64,000 bases of DNA from Acidimicrobiales bacterium (GCA_035533095.1 DATLUM010000106.1:97471-161470), one strand, 5' to 3'; shown: positions 42,456 through 52,441, counted from the stretch's first letter. Numbers and translations are program-made. Notes: a model not told the origin generated them from the sequence alone.

Positions 42456-43985
42456 CTATGCCGCGGTCGGGCCACTCGGAGCGAACAGCCTCTTGAACGA
42501 CTCGATCGCCTCGTTGAGCTTGGCCGTGTCAGGAAGCACCTTCGTCTCGCGGATCTCCTCCAGCAGGCTGGCATGGCTCGACCTGGTGAACGCGATCAGC
42601 TCCGATTCGAAGCGGCGCACGTCCACGACCGGGATGTCGTCGACGAAACCGTTCGTCGCCGCATAGATGGCGAGAACCTGCTCCTCGACGGGAACCGGCT
42701 GGTTCTGCGGCTGCTTCAGGACCTCGGTGAGGCGGTAGCCCCGATCGAGCTGAGCCTGCGAGACCTTGTCCAGCTCCGAACCGAACGCGGCGAACGCCTC
42801 CAGGTCACGAAACTGTGCGAGGTCGGTCTTGAGGGTCCCGGCGACGGACCGCATCGCCTTGATCTGCGCGGCGCCACCGACCCGGGACACAGAGTTGCCC
42901 ACGTTGATGGCAGGCCGGACGCCGGAATAGAAGAGGTCGGACTCGAGGAACACCTGGCCGTCGGTGATAGAGATGACGTTCGTCGGGATGTACGCGGAGA
43001 TGTCGCCGGCCTTGGTCTCGATCACCGGCAACGCGGTGAGCGAGCCACCGCCACGCTCGTCCGACAGCTTGGCAGCACGCTCGAGGAGCCGGCTGTGAAG
43101 GTAGAACACGTCACCCGGGTAGGCCTCGCGGCCAGGCGGGCGCCGCAGGAGCAGTGAGAGCTGCCGGTACGCTTCGGCCTGCTTGGACAGGTCGTCGTAG
43201 ATCACCAGGGCGTGCTCGCCGTTCTCCATCCAGTGCTGGCCGATCGCCGACCCGGCGTACGGCGCCAGGTACTTGAACGGCGCAGGCTCTGAGGCCGGCG
43301 CGTTCACCACGACCGTGTACTCCATGGCGCCGCGCTCGCGCAGGGTGTTCACAGTCTGGGCGACGGTGGAACCCTTCTGGCCGACGGCGACGTAGATGCA
43401 CTTCACACCGAGGCCGCGCTGGTTGATGATCGTGTCGATGGCGACGGTCGTCTTGCCGGTCTTCCGGTCGCCGATGATCAGCTCGCGCTGCCCGCGGCCG
43501 ATCGGAGTCATCGCATCGATCGCCTTGATCCCGGTTTGCAGGGGCTCCTTCACCGGCTGGCGGTCGATGATCCCGGGCGCCTGAACCTCGAGGCGCCGGT
43601 TGAGATCGGTGACGATCGGTCCCTGCCCGTCGAGCGGCTCGCCGAGAGGGTTCACCACCCTGCCGAGAAGCGCGTCCCCGACGGGAACGGACAGGATCCG
43701 GCCGGTAGCCCGGACCGTCTGACCCTCTTGGAGCTCGTCGACCTCCCCGAGCACCACGGCGCCGATCGAGTCCTCGTCGAGGTTGAGGGCCAGGCCGAGT
43801 TGGCCGCCTTCGAACTCGAGAAGCTCGTTGACCGCCGCGTTCGGCAGCCCGGAGATGCGCGCGATGCCGTCGTAGACCTCCAGCACGCGACCGACTTGCT
43901 CGGTGGACACGCCGGCGGTGAAACCCTCGACGTTCTTCTTCAGTGCCGCGCCGATCTCGGCCGCGTCGATGGTCAGTTCAGCCAT
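42456..43985 (-). CDS. atpA: ATP synthase F1 alpha subunit
   Basis: Non-catalytic nucleotide-binding subunit of F1 with 509 residues. The P-loop [13 protein letters not shown] and the [16 protein letters not shown] region are standard. ATG 43985 is chosen because AGGAGA lies about seven bases upstream; a TTG codon just before it is not needed. The ATG overlaps the atpH stop in TGATG, which couples translation. Confidence 0.97.
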   Translation of the reverse strand: MAELTIDAAEIGAALKKNVEGFTAGVSTEQVGRVLEVYDGIARISGLPNAAVNELLEFEGGQLGLALNLDEDSIGAVVLGEVDELQEGQTVRATGRILSVPVGDALLGRVVNPLGEPLDGQGPIVTDLNRRLEVQAPGIIDRQPVKEPLQTGIKAIDAMTPIGRGQRELIIGDRKTGKTTVAIDTIINQRGLGVKCIYVAVGQKGSTVAQTVNTLRERGAMEYTVVVNAPASEPAPFKYLAPYAGSAIGQHWMENGEHALVIYDDLSKQAEAYRQLSLLLRRPPGREAYPGDVFYLHSRLLERAAKLSDERGGGSLTALPVIETKAGDISAYIPTNVISITDGQVFLESDLFYSGVRPAINVGNSVSRVGGAAQIKAMRSVAGTLKTDLAQFRDLEAFAAFGSELDKVSQAQLDRGYRLTEVLKQPQNQPVPVEEQVLAIYAATNGFVDDIPVVDVRRFESELIAFTRSSHASLLEEIRETKVLPDTAKLNEAIESFKRLFAPSGPTAA

Positions 43986-44920
43986 CAAAAGTCTCCTGTG
44001 GTGAGGGTGGCCTCGGGAAGTGCGAGGCGCTCTTTCAGAATCTCGAGTCGGTGGCGGGCGCTGCCGTCGACGACGGTGTCGCCGATCGTCGCTACGAACC
44101 CACCGAGGACGGCGCGGTCGACGGTCACTCGTACGTCGACGCTGCGGCCGATGAGCCTGGAGAGCGCTTCGGCGAGGTGGCCGCGCTGCGATTCATCCAG
44201 CTCGACGGGGGCGCGCACGTCGGCGAGCCGCCGGTTGTTCTCGAACGCGACACGGTCGACCAGAAATGCGAGGAGGGGCTCGTAATCCCGGGGACGCCCG
44301 ACGTGCGTCGCGTAGGTGGCGAGCCGGACGGTCGTATCCGTGGCTTTCCCGCGGAGGAGATCCTCGACGACCGCCTGGCGTGCGCTCTGCGGTATCGCGC
44401 GGTTCGAGAGCGCCGCCCTGAGCTCCTCGGAGGATGCGACGGTCTGCAGGAACCGGAAGAGCTCGTCCTCGATGTTGGTGAGAGCAGCCTCTCCCTCGAC
44501 GGGTGCGAGGAGGGCGGTTGCGTATCCGTCGAGGCGTTCTTCGGCGGCCTTGTGGCCGAGCACCTGATCCGCTGCCGTCGGCTTCGCCTCGCGTGCCACA
44601 GCTTCCGTTCGGTTCGCCAGCCACGCGACGTTGTCGGGAAGGTCGGCGGCACGGTCCGCTTCGACCGCGAAGGCGATGAGCTGAAGGGTATGGGCACCGA
44701 CGCGCGACTGGAGGAGGTCGTTGACGACCGCTCGGCGCGACGCCATCGGCACACCGCTGTCCGCGAGGACACGGCGGAGATCCTCCGACGAGTCGATCAG
44801 GCGCCTGACCGCCCGCAACTCGTCCGCGAGGACGGTGAGGTTCCCGGCGACCGCTTGCGCGCCTCCGGCTCTCGAAAGCTCGATGACCCCGTCGGCGTAG
44901 CCGCGGATGCTCTGCCTCAC
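43985..44920 (-). CDS. atpH: ATP synthase F1 delta subunit with duplicated OSCP domain
   Basis: Stator subunit linking F1 to the b subunit. At 311 residues it is over 100 longer than usual for a free delta subunit. The extra length comes from an internal duplication: the segments starting [11 protein letters not shown] (about residue 44) and [11 protein letters not shown] (about residue 160) align without gaps over 63 positions with about 22 identities. The C-terminal part [19 protein letters not shown] is the normal delta end. Unlike mycobacteria, it is not fused to subunit b: atpF is a separate gene ending on the base next to this GTG start. The function of the extra domain is unknown. Confidence 0.92.
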   Translation of the reverse strand: MRQSIRGYADGVIELSRAGGAQAVAGNLTVLADELRAVRRLIDSSEDLRRVLADSGVPMASRRAVVNDLLQSRVGAHTLQLIAFAVEADRAADLPDNVAWLANRTEAVAREAKPTAADQVLGHKAAEERLDGYATALLAPVEGEAALTNIEDELFRFLQTVASSEELRAALSNRAIPQSARQAVVEDLLRGKATDTTVRLATYATHVGRPRDYEPLLAFLVDRVAFENNRRLADVRAPVELDESQRGHLAEALSRLIGRSVDVRVTVDRAVLGGFVATIGDTVVDGSARHRLEILKERLALPEATLTTGDF

Positions 44921-45445
44921 CTAGGAGGTCACCCCCGCGCTGGCCTGTGCGTCGACCTCGACGATGGTGCGATCGATGAGCGCCTTGTGGGACTGGCTGT
45001 CGAGTCCTTCGCCGAGAACCTTCTCGACGACGGTGATCGCCAGGTCCGCGGCACCGCGCCGGAGGTCCTCTGCGGCGCGGCGGGTCTGCGCTTCGATGTC
45101 CTCTCGCGCGCGTCCGATGATGCGCTCGTACTCCTCGTCTGCTTGCTGGCGTCGTTCGGCGCGCAACTGCTCAGCGAGCCGGCGTGCCTCGTCAGTGACA
45201 GCGCGCGCCTGTGCCTGGGCTTCGTTCACGCGCCGCTTGTATTCCTCCTCGGCCTCCACCGAGCGGCGCTTGGCCTCCTCGGCGTCGGCGAGAGCCTGGC
45301 GGATGGTCGCCTGGCGCTCGTCCATTGTCTTGTTGATCACCGGCAGCACCCACTTGGCCAGCGCGCCCAGGACGAGCAAGAACGCGACCAACTCGACGCC
45401 GAACGTGGCGTTGGGGACCAGGAAGTTGGATGAAGCCACCTGCAC
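44921..45445 (-). CDS. atpF: ATP synthase F0 subunit b
   Basis: Peripheral stator subunit. One N-terminal membrane helix (ATFGVELVAFLLVLGALAKW) is followed by a long charged coiled coil (DERQATIRQALADAEEAKRR and on). 174 residues. The gene abuts atpH with no intergenic bases, and overlap-free adjacency suggests coupled translation. Start GTG at 45445; a second GTG two codons later is possible. Confidence 0.95.
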   Translation of the reverse strand: MQVASSNFLVPNATFGVELVAFLLVLGALAKWVLPVINKTMDERQATIRQALADAEEAKRRSVEAEEEYKRRVNEAQAQARAVTDEARRLAEQLRAERRQQADEEYERIIGRAREDIEAQTRRAAEDLRRGAADLAITVVEKVLGEGLDSQSHKALIDRTIVEVDAQASAGVTS

Positions 45446-45450
45446 GGGGA

Positions 45451-46517
<1,067 letters not shown>

Positions 46518-46534
<17 letters not shown>

Positions 46535-46943
46535 CCGCTTCGCCGATCTCGCGCCGCTGGTACTGGAGAAGCGCCACGAGCGCGTTGGCCAACATCAGGG
46601 CCTGGAACACCGCGAGGCCCCCGATCACGCCCCAACCCATCGGTCGCTCGACGATCATCAAGCCGATCGCTACGGCGGTGCAGGCGCCGAGGCGCAGCGC
46701 CACCGACCCGGCGAACGGCTTGCGGTTCACGACCCCCTCGGGTGTGGTGAACCTGAGAGCCGAGGACTGGAATACCCGATGGTTGGCGACTGCGAGTGCC
46801 AAGCCGACGGCTATGCCAGGAGCGACGTAGGGCTGGCCGAGCAGCACAGAAACCGCCGCGCCGACTATGCCGACGATGATGGCGGCGATGACGGTACGTC
46901 GCATGATGCGGTCGATCTCGGTGAGTGGGAATGCGGTGATCAA
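46518..46943 (-). CDS. atpI: AtpI-like membrane protein of the ATP synthase operon
   Basis: Small membrane protein of 141 residues with about four hydrophobic segments, in the place where atpI (ATP synthase subunit I, an assembly factor for the c-ring) is normally found. Sequence similarity to AtpI is weak by eye; the assignment rests on size, hydrophobicity and position. Its TTG start has GGAG about nine bases before; an internal ATG (IMRRTV) is also possible. Confidence 0.7.
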
Positions 46944-47070
46944 AGCGTTGGGCTCCGGGGGGTGGCGGGGCGGGGCTAGGCGAGAGGGCTAAGACGGCGT
47001 CGCGCCGTAGGCGGCGGCGAAGACCGCTGACTCGCAGGGGTCTTCGTCGCGGACAGTTCAGCGACGGCGT

Positions 47071-47271
47071 TTAGAAGTATCGCTTGAGCTCTGAGCGGGT
47101 CGCCAGCACTCCGACCACAACTCCGGCCAGCAGCCCGACCAAGAGGAAGAGCGGCAGCGTACCCAAAGCCCGGTCGACGAACCAGCCGCCGATGAGACCG
47201 GAGGCGAGGCAGATGGCATTCATCATTCCCAGCCCGGCGAACGCCATGATGCCTGGTCGCTGTTTCTCCAA
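47071..47271 (-). CDS. AtpZ-like small membrane protein
   Basis: 66-residue protein with two hydrophobic helices (PGIMAFAGLGMMNAICLASGL start, then TLPLFLLVGLLAGVVVGVLA), matching the AtpZ/AtpI family that stands at the head of atp operons and may help ion uptake or complex assembly. The TTG start is supported by GAGG five bases upstream. 127 nt separate it from the AtpI-like gene, in which I see no further coding sequence. Confidence 0.7.
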   Translation of the reverse strand: MEKQRPGIMAFAGLGMMNAICLASGLIGGWFVDRALGTLPLFLLVGLLAGVVVGVLATRSELKRYF

Positions 47272-47438
47272 GCTGACCTCGTTGGGCTATCGATCGGAGG
47301 GTCCCGCAGGGGTCCTCGCCAGGGCAGGCGACACGTCCCCCTGCTCTGGGATAGGACATCGGCACGCGCTGAATCGTCCCATGCCAGCCCTGTTCCGGGC
47401 AAGTTGACGAGCGGGCCGTTCACCACGGCTGACCGGGC

Positions 47439-48065
47439 TCAGGGGGCGCCGGCGGCGGCGGCGATCTGCTCCCACGCGACGGCCCCGGCGCGAAGGAGTT
47501 TGGGGATTTCGCCCGTCGAATCGACGACGGTCGACGGCTCTCCCTCGCACGGGCCTGCGTCGAGGATCAGGGCAACTCCGGGCAGCTTGCTCGCGAGGGC
47601 CTGCGCGGTGGTCAACGGTGGTTCGCCGTGCCTGTTCGCGCTCGTCGCGGCTACGGGTCCTGCTATCTCGCACAGGGCCCGCGGTACGGGGTGTGCCGGG
47701 CAGCGCACCCCGATGGTCCCATCCTCGTCTCCCAGGTCGGCGGCGACGTCCGGGCGTCGCGGCAGCACGATCGTGAGGGCGCCGGGCCAGAACCTCTCCA
47801 TCAGCCGGCGGGCCGAGCTCGGAACGCAGGTGGTGAGCTCGAGGGCCTGCGCCTCGCTGGCGACGAGCACGGGGAGCTCGACGTGCCGCGGGCGTCCTTT
47901 CAGGAGGAACAACCTGTCCGCGGCACCCGAATGCCACGGATCGGCCGCCAGGCCGTAGACGGTATCGGTCGGGATGCCGACGATGTCCCCCTTGCCGAGA
48001 GCGTTGGCGGCGGCGGAGATGGCGCCCGCCGGCGGTGGATCGCCGTGGGCGCTGAGGATGCTCAC
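47439..48065 (-). CDS. tsaC: threonylcarbamoyl-AMP synthase (TsaC/Sua5/YwlC)
   Basis: Makes threonylcarbamoyl-adenylate for the t6A37 tRNA modification. The YrdC fold is visible as GIPTDTVYGLAAD, FLLKGRPR, a cluster of basic residues for ATP/bicarbonate, and VAATSANRHGEP. 208 residues, the short form without the Sua5 C-terminal domain. The GTG start overlaps the prmC stop (GTGA), fitting the conserved prfA-prmC-tsaC operon. Confidence 0.94.
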   Translation of the reverse strand: MSILSAHGDPPPAGAISAAANALGKGDIVGIPTDTVYGLAADPWHSGAADRLFLLKGRPRHVELPVLVASEAQALELTTCVPSSARRLMERFWPGALTIVLPRRPDVAADLGDEDGTIGVRCPAHPVPRALCEIAGPVAATSANRHGEPPLTTAQALASKLPGVALILDAGPCEGEPSTVVDSTGEIPKLLRAGAVAWEQIAAAAGAP

Positions 48066-48961
48066 GGTGCCCCCCTCGCGATGAGGACCCGGTTCCGCCC
48101 GGCGAGGTCGGGATGGACCTCAGCTTCGGCGAATCCCGCCCGGGCTGCCAGTCGTGCCGCTTCGCTCGCCTGGTGGGGAGCGATCTCGACAACTGCCGAG
48201 CCGCCGGTCCGGAGCCATCCGTTGGCGGCGCCGAGCAGTACCTCGCGGACGGCCTCCAGCCCGGTCGGTCCGGACTCCAGCGCCCCGCCCGGTTCCCAGT
48301 CCCGGACAGCCGGGTCAAGAGACGCCATCTCCGCGGAGGCGATGTAGGGCGGGTTGGACACGGCGAGGTCCAACCGGCCACGGAGATCGGCTGGCAACGC
48401 TGACCACCAGTCGCCGGGCATCAGGCGCACGCGGGTGGCGGGCCGGCCACCGAGTCCTGCGAGGTTCGCGGCTGCGACTCGCAGAGCGGCCGGTGACGCG
48501 TCCGTGGCGAACACGTGGACGCGCGCTCGTTCGACCGCTATGGAAAGCGCTATCGCGCCCGATCCTGTCCCGAGGTCCACGACTGTCTGCGGTTGGCCGG
48601 CGCGAGTGCCTGCGAGGTTGTCGAGTTCGCGCAACGCCAGCTCGACCACGTACTCCGTCTCGGGTCGGGGGATGAGCACGCGCTCGTCGACCATCAGATC
48701 CAAGGTCCTGAACTGCCAGCGGCCGAGGACGTACTGGACCGGCTCGCCGGCGAGGCGGCGCCGGAGCATCGCTTCGAGGCGGGACCTGGAACGCTCGCTT
48801 ACCGGTCCTCCGGCGGCTGACGCCGCGCTCAGCTCCGCCCAGCTGTAGCCGGAAACCTCCTCGACGAGCCACCGCGCTTCTGTCTCGTTGCCGAGCTGCT
48901 CAGCTGTCTCGGCCAGCACCTCTCTCCACGTGACCACCGACCGCGACGGTGCCGCCGTCAT
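48062..48961 (-). CDS. prmC: release factor glutamine methyltransferase PrmC
   Basis: Methylates the Gln of the GGQ motif in release factors. The SAM-binding motif is VVDLGTGSGAIALSIA and the catalytic motif is NPPYIASAE. The N-terminal helical substrate domain (about 1-80) is complete. 299 residues. Overlaps the prfA stop (ATGA), in line with its job of modifying RF1, the product of the preceding gene. Confidence 0.95.
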   Translation of the reverse strand: MTAAPSRSVVTWREVLAETAEQLGNETEARWLVEEVSGYSWAELSAASAAGGPVSERSRSRLEAMLRRRLAGEPVQYVLGRWQFRTLDLMVDERVLIPRPETEYVVELALRELDNLAGTRAGQPQTVVDLGTGSGAIALSIAVERARVHVFATDASPAALRVAAANLAGLGGRPATRVRLMPGDWWSALPADLRGRLDLAVSNPPYIASAEMASLDPAVRDWEPGGALESGPTGLEAVREVLLGAANGWLRTGGSAVVEIAPHQASEAARLAARAGFAEAEVHPDLAGRNRVLIARGAP

Positions 48962-50037
48962 GCGCCCTCCTCGGATGCCCCGCCGGCGAGCTGGCGTGCC
49001 CGCTCGTCCGCCATAAGGGCGTCGACGATCTCGTCGAGCTCTCCCAACATGATCTTGTCCAGCTTGTAGAGCGTCAGCCCGATGCGGTGATCGGTTACGC
49101 GGTTCTCCTTGTAGTTGTAGGTGCGGATCTTCTCGGAGCGGCCACCCCCGCCGATCTGGCTCCTGCGAGCGGTGGAGAGTTCGGCCGACTGGCGGTCCTG
49201 TTCCGCCTTCAGGAGCCTCGCTCGCAGCACCTGCATCGCCTTGGCGCGGTTCTGTATTTGGCTCTTCTCGTCCTGCATCGCGACGACGATCCCGGTCGGA
49301 AGATGCGTTATCCGCACCGCCGAGTCGGTCGTGTTCACGGATTGACCCCCCGGGCCAGTCGAGCGGTAGACGTCGACCTTGAGGTCCTTGTCCTCGACGT
49401 GTACGTCGACCTCCTCGGCCTCTGGCAGGACGGTCACGGTCGCCGACGAGGTGTGAACCCGGCCCTGGGACTCGGTGACAGGGACCCGCTGGACTCGGTG
49501 AGGTCCCCCCTCATTTTTCATATGGGACCAGGCCGCGCCACCCTTGACCATGAAGGTCACTTGGTTGAAGCCGCCCATGTCGGACGGATCGGTCGAGAGG
49601 AGCTCGAGCCCGAACCCCTTTCGCTCGGCGTAGCGTGAGTACATCTCGAACAGGTCCCTCGCAAATAGGTTCGCTTCCTCGCCGCCTTCGGCGCCGCGTA
49701 TCTCCACGATGACGTTCTTGCCGTCGTTGGGATCCTTGGGGAGGAGTAGGACCTTGAGCCGTTCCTCGAGGGCCGCTATGCGCTCGTCGGACTCGGTGAT
49801 CTCGGATCGGAGAATGTCGCGATCGGCCGCATCGGCGTCGACAAGCATCTCGCGCGCGACCTCGAGGTCCTCGCCGGCGGACCGGTAGTCGCGGAAGGCC
49901 TCGATCACCGGCTCGAGCTCCTTGTAGCGCTTCGACACTTGGCGAAGCTTGCCCTGGTCGGCGATCACGTCAGGGTCGGACAGCTGGATCAGAACCGCTT
50001 CGTACTCGCGTTCCAGGCTTTCGAGGCGGTCGAGCAC
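48958..50037 (-). CDS. prfA: peptide chain release factor 1
   Basis: Reads UAA and UAG stop codons. The 359 residues contain the catalytic GGQ (STGPGGQSVNTTDSAVRI) and the stop-codon reading PxT-type motif in VQRVPVTESQGRVHTS, which identifies RF1 rather than RF2. The GTG start lies 8 nt after TACGCT, a leaderless-type promoter. In most actinobacteria rpmE lies directly upstream; here a 5.4-kb cassette separates them. Confidence 0.96.
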   Translation of the reverse strand: MLDRLESLEREYEAVLIQLSDPDVIADQGKLRQVSKRYKELEPVIEAFRDYRSAGEDLEVAREMLVDADAADRDILRSEITESDERIAALEERLKVLLLPKDPNDGKNVIVEIRGAEGGEEANLFARDLFEMYSRYAERKGFGLELLSTDPSDMGGFNQVTFMVKGGAAWSHMKNEGGPHRVQRVPVTESQGRVHTSSATVTVLPEAEEVDVHVEDKDLKVDVYRSTGPGGQSVNTTDSAVRITHLPTGIVVAMQDEKSQIQNRAKAMQVLRARLLKAEQDRQSAELSTARRSQIGGGGRSEKIRTYNYKENRVTDHRIGLTLYKLDKIMLGELDEIVDALMADERARQLAGGASEEGA

Positions 50038-50045
50038 GGTGTTCC

Positions 50046-50051
50046 AGCGTA
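50046..50051 (-). promoter_or_regulatory. -10 box of prfA (leaderless)
   Basis: TACGCT stands 8 nt before the GTG start of prfA, so prfA-prmC-tsaC have a promoter of their own despite the cassette upstream. Confidence 0.5.
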
Positions 50052-50088
50052 CCGGCGCCCGCGCTGGGGGCGGCCGGCTCAGTCGCGG

Positions 50089-50361
50089 CTAGAAGGGCGT
50101 CGCGACGCAGGATCGCGGCACGCCGGCCGGACCCACCACGATGTCCTGCCCGTTGATGCCAACGGCCAGAGACTTGGGTGTCACCGTCACGCACACGCTC
50201 AGCAGTGGACCGCTGGAAGACGTTGATGCAGAAGAGGACGACGTGGACGGCGACGATGACGTGGACGGGGCTGTAGCGGCGCTAGCCGGGATCATGACGG
50301 CAGGCAGGGCGGTCAGTCCCATCAGGGCTGTTCCAGCCAAGATGATTCGGGCCTTGCTCAT
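50089..50361 (-). CDS. small secreted Ser/Thr-rich protein
   Basis: 90-residue protein with a clear signal peptide: MSKAR, a hydrophobic core and an ASAA cleavage region near residue 29. A 25-residue stretch of Ser, Thr and Pro follows, then about 40 residues with two cysteines (SVCVTVTP and RSCVATP) that could form one disulfide. An excellent Shine-Dalgarno AGGAGG lies five bases before the ATG, one of the few in this window. No known family. It lies between prfA and the RiPP cassette, opposite to the B2 gene; a link with the cassette is possible but not shown. Confidence 0.75.
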   Translation of the reverse strand: MSKARIILAGTALMGLTALPAVMIPASAATAPSTSSSPSTSSSSASTSSSGPLLSVCVTVTPKSLAVGINGQDIVVGPAGVPRSCVATPF

Positions 50362-50489
50362 TCACCCTCCTAGGGATGAACAGGAGAGATGCTGGGATGG
50401 GTTTGTATCGGTCTAGTATTCGCCAACCGCACAAAAGGTACCTTCTCTGCCCCGAACTCGACGGGGGAGGCACCGCGAGAGAACCTCGC

Positions 50490-50495
50490 TAGCCT
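50490..50495 (+). promoter_or_regulatory. -10 box of the B2 gene (leaderless)
   Basis: TAGCCT lies 7 nt before the GTG at 50503 and is the main reason for preferring that start. Confidence 0.5.
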
Positions 50496-50502
50496 TGCGG
50501 CA

Positions 50503-50922
50503 GTGTCGCAGCCCCGGCCCCCGTGGTGGCTCCTCGTCGTGGCGACCCTGGCGGTTGCGGTCTCGAAGTTGCTGCTGGCGAGGTTCCGCACCACGACAGT
50601 CCTGACCGTTCTCGCCGGTTGCCGACCATCCCGCCACCGGCAGCTCTTGGATGCAGACCTGGCGGCAAGGTCCGTGGCCTCGGCGAGCAGGTTGCTGCGC
50701 GCCGACTGCCTGCCGCAGGCGGTGGCGCTGGCGGTACTACTCCAGCGCGGTGGAGCCGAGCCTACGGTCGTGCTCGGCTGCCGGTTCTACGGTCCGAGCC
50801 GCTGGGGCGCGCATGCCTGGGTGGAGGTGGACGGGAAACGCTTCGATCCGCTCGCCCAGGAGAAACACGCCGAACTGGGGCGTCTCACAGCCGATGAATG
50901 CTGGGGCGTCCGGGCCGGCTAG
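50503..50922 (+). CDS. lasso-type RiPP B2 protein (transglutaminase-like leader peptidase)
   Basis: Predicted cysteine protease that cuts the leader from a lasso-type precursor. The 139-residue protein matches B2 proteins: an N-terminal hydrophobic stretch, then the catalytic Cys in RADCLPQAVAL (Cys69), the His in WGAHAWVEVDGKRFDP (His104) and an Asp (Asp115) in the same block. The GTG start at 50503 is preferred over the upstream ATG because a leaderless-type box fits it and the B2 pattern begins there. Its 3-prime end faces that of the precursor gene 16 bp away. B2 normally works with a B1 partner, which lies 0.3 kb further on. Confidence 0.88.
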   Translation: MSQPRPPWWLLVVATLAVAVSKLLLARFRTTTVLTVLAGCRPSRHRQLLDADLAARSVASASRLLRADCLPQAVALAVLLQRGGAEPTVVLGCRFYGPSRWGAHAWVEVDGKRFDPLAQEKHAELGRLTADECWGVRAG

Positions 50923-50938
50923 GAAAGTGCAGTGCGGG

Positions 50939-51079
50939 TCAGATGACGATGCTGACCGCGATCCCGCCGAGCACGCCCAAGGTCCACTCCTCGATGGTGC
51001 CGAACCTGGTGAGCTTCGGAGGCTCGTACGGCGCTGCTTGCTGCTCTGCTGACTTGTCGCTATTGCTCTGGACGGCCAT
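50939..51079 (-). CDS. precursor peptide with lasso-type leader
   Basis: 46-residue peptide. Residues 18-35 match the lasso leader signature YxxPxLxxxGxxxxxTxG position by position: Tyr18, Pro21, Leu23, Gly27, Thr33 and Gly35, which known B1 proteins bind. Cleavage after Leu34, two residues from the conserved Thr as in lasso peptides, would give the core GVLGGIAVSIVI. This core starts with Gly but has no Asp or Glu, so no lasso ring can form by the usual chemistry. It has one Ser (Ser43). ATG 51079 has weak ribosome-binding; an in-frame ATG four codons upstream is possible. Orientation is opposite to B1, B2 and the kinase. Confidence 0.85.
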   Translation of the reverse strand: MAVQSNSDKSAEQQAAPYEPPKLTRFGTIEEWTLGVLGGIAVSIVI

Positions 51080-51151
51080 GTCGCCTCGCATACGATGCCC
51101 CGGTTGCCGAAACTCCTGACCACCTAGCCCGGGTCCACGAGCCCGATTAGG

Positions 51152-51168
51152 CAGTTCAACTGTACCAT
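51152..51168. promoter_or_regulatory. palindrome and -10-like box between precursor and B1 genes
   Basis: CAGTTcAACTG (51152-51162) is an 11-bp palindrome and touches TACCAT (51163-51168), a possible -10 for B1 on the plus strand. It could be an operator for the divergent precursor and B1 promoters. Confidence 0.4.
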
Positions 51169-51245
51169 TCGGGGCAAAGGTATCAATGTCCTGCCTGCAG
51201 TCTCGGAAATCGACCACGGGCCCTGATCGAGGTTTGAATCGTGCA

Positions 51246-51527
51246 ATGACCTTCCGGACCGCGCCCGACGACGAGGTGCTCTACCACGAGGAGGCCGGCG
51301 AGGCCTTCCTCCTGCACGTCCCGAGCGGCGAGTACTTCGGTCTCAACCCGCCCGGGGTCGTCGTGTGGAAGGCAGTACGCGACGGGCTCGACCCGGTGGA
51401 GGAGTTGGCCCGGCGCTGGCCGGGCGTCGCGACGGATTCCCTGAAAGACGACGCCGTCAGGCTGCTCGGGATGCTTCGGGACGCGGGCCTCGTCATCGAG
51501 TCGGACGACACGCCGGGCGGTACGTGA
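51246..51527 (+). CDS. lasso-type RiPP B1 protein (PqqD-like leader-binding)
   Basis: RRE-type protein of 93 residues that would bind the precursor leader and present it to B2. Pattern: short beta strands DEVLYHEEAGEAFLLHVPSG, then YFGLNPPGVVVWKAVRDGLD, then helices ending in DAVRLLGMLRDAGLV, as in PqqD and lasso B1. ATG 51246 gives a normal N-terminus but has a poor ribosome-binding site; an in-frame ATG at 51186 with AAAGG five bases before would add 20 residues. The stop overlaps the kinase-like gene start (GTGA), so B1 and the kinase are made together. Confidence 0.88.
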   Translation: MTFRTAPDDEVLYHEEAGEAFLLHVPSGEYFGLNPPGVVVWKAVRDGLDPVEELARRWPGVATDSLKDDAVRLLGMLRDAGLVIESDDTPGGT

Positions 51528-52441
51528 GCGAGCGCGAATCAGCCCCATGGCCCGGCTGCCACGGGGTGCGGGTGCGAGGCAACGACGCGACCCGGTTCGG
51601 CCACTGCCGCGGCGAACCGCTCGCCGCAGTCGAGGTCGACCCCGGGATACCAGCGCGGCCAGGAGCGGTGGAGCTCTGGTCGCAACCGTTGCCGACCGGA
51701 GATCTCCAGCGCCTGAGCACCGGCCCCAACGGCGACGTGGTCCTCGAGCTGGGCAGCGACCGGAGAGTGTCGCTATCCCCCCAGTCGGGCGTCGTGACCG
51801 TGGGCGAACCATTCGACTGGGTCGGACTGCAGCTCGTCGCGTCGTACATCCTCCCCTTCCTCGTCGCGGGCGACAGAACGCTCGTGCTGCACGCCGCCGC
51901 GGCGTGTCGCTCCGGGCGGGCCGTACTCATCGCCGGTCCCGGCGGCACCGGCAAATCGAGCTCGTTGGTCGGCCTCGCGGAGGCAGGCTGGACCCCGTTG
52001 AGCGAGGACGTGTGCGTGATCGACCTCGCAGGACCCGAACCCGTCGTGTGGCCTGGCCCGCCCTGGGTCCGGCGGCGCCACGGCGAAGCGGGCCCGGCCG
52101 GCGCTGAGGTCCTGTTCGAGAGCAGCGAGAAGACCGCTTGGGATCTGGGACCGCTGAGGCAAGCGCCCGGTCCGACGCCGGTCGCCGGGCTGGTCGTCCT
52201 CGAACGTCCGGTGCCGGGCGCCTACCCGGTCCGGCGGATCCTGCAGGCGGGCGAGGCGATCGGCGCGCTGGCGCCTCACGCGGTGTGGCTCGGGGACCGG
52301 GAGGAGACCGGCCGCCGGCTGTTCGGTCCGGTCTCCGAGGCGGTGGCGAGGATACCAGTGTCGGTCCTACGGCTCCCCGTCCGCGACGACTGGATCGACC
52401 TGCTGGTCTCCATCCTCGACGAACCAGTCGTGCCGGCGTGA
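51524..52441 (+). CDS. HPr kinase-like protein
   Basis: Protein of 305 residues with the core of the HprK/P fold: Walker A loop IAGPGGTGKSSSLVG (about residues 140-155), then LSEDVCVID with the acidic pair typical of HprK-like proteins. The N-terminal 130 residues have no match I recognise. In the paeninodin lasso cluster a related HprK-like protein phosphorylates a C-terminal Ser of the precursor; here Ser43 of the core would be the candidate. The gene overlaps B1 by 4 nt and the convergent nucleotidyltransferase gene by 75 nt. Confidence 0.82.
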   Translation: MSERESAPWPGCHGVRVRGNDATRFGHCRGEPLAAVEVDPGIPARPGAVELWSQPLPTGDLQRLSTGPNGDVVLELGSDRRVSLSPQSGVVTVGEPFDWVGLQLVASYILPFLVAGDRTLVLHAAAACRSGRAVLIAGPGGTGKSSSLVGLAEAGWTPLSEDVCVIDLAGPEPVVWPGPPWVRRRHGEAGPAGAEVLFESSEKTAWDLGPLRQAPGPTPVAGLVVLERPVPGAYPVRRILQAGEAIGALAPHAVWLGDREETGRRLFGPVSEAVARIPVSVLRLPVRDDWIDLLVSILDEPVVPA

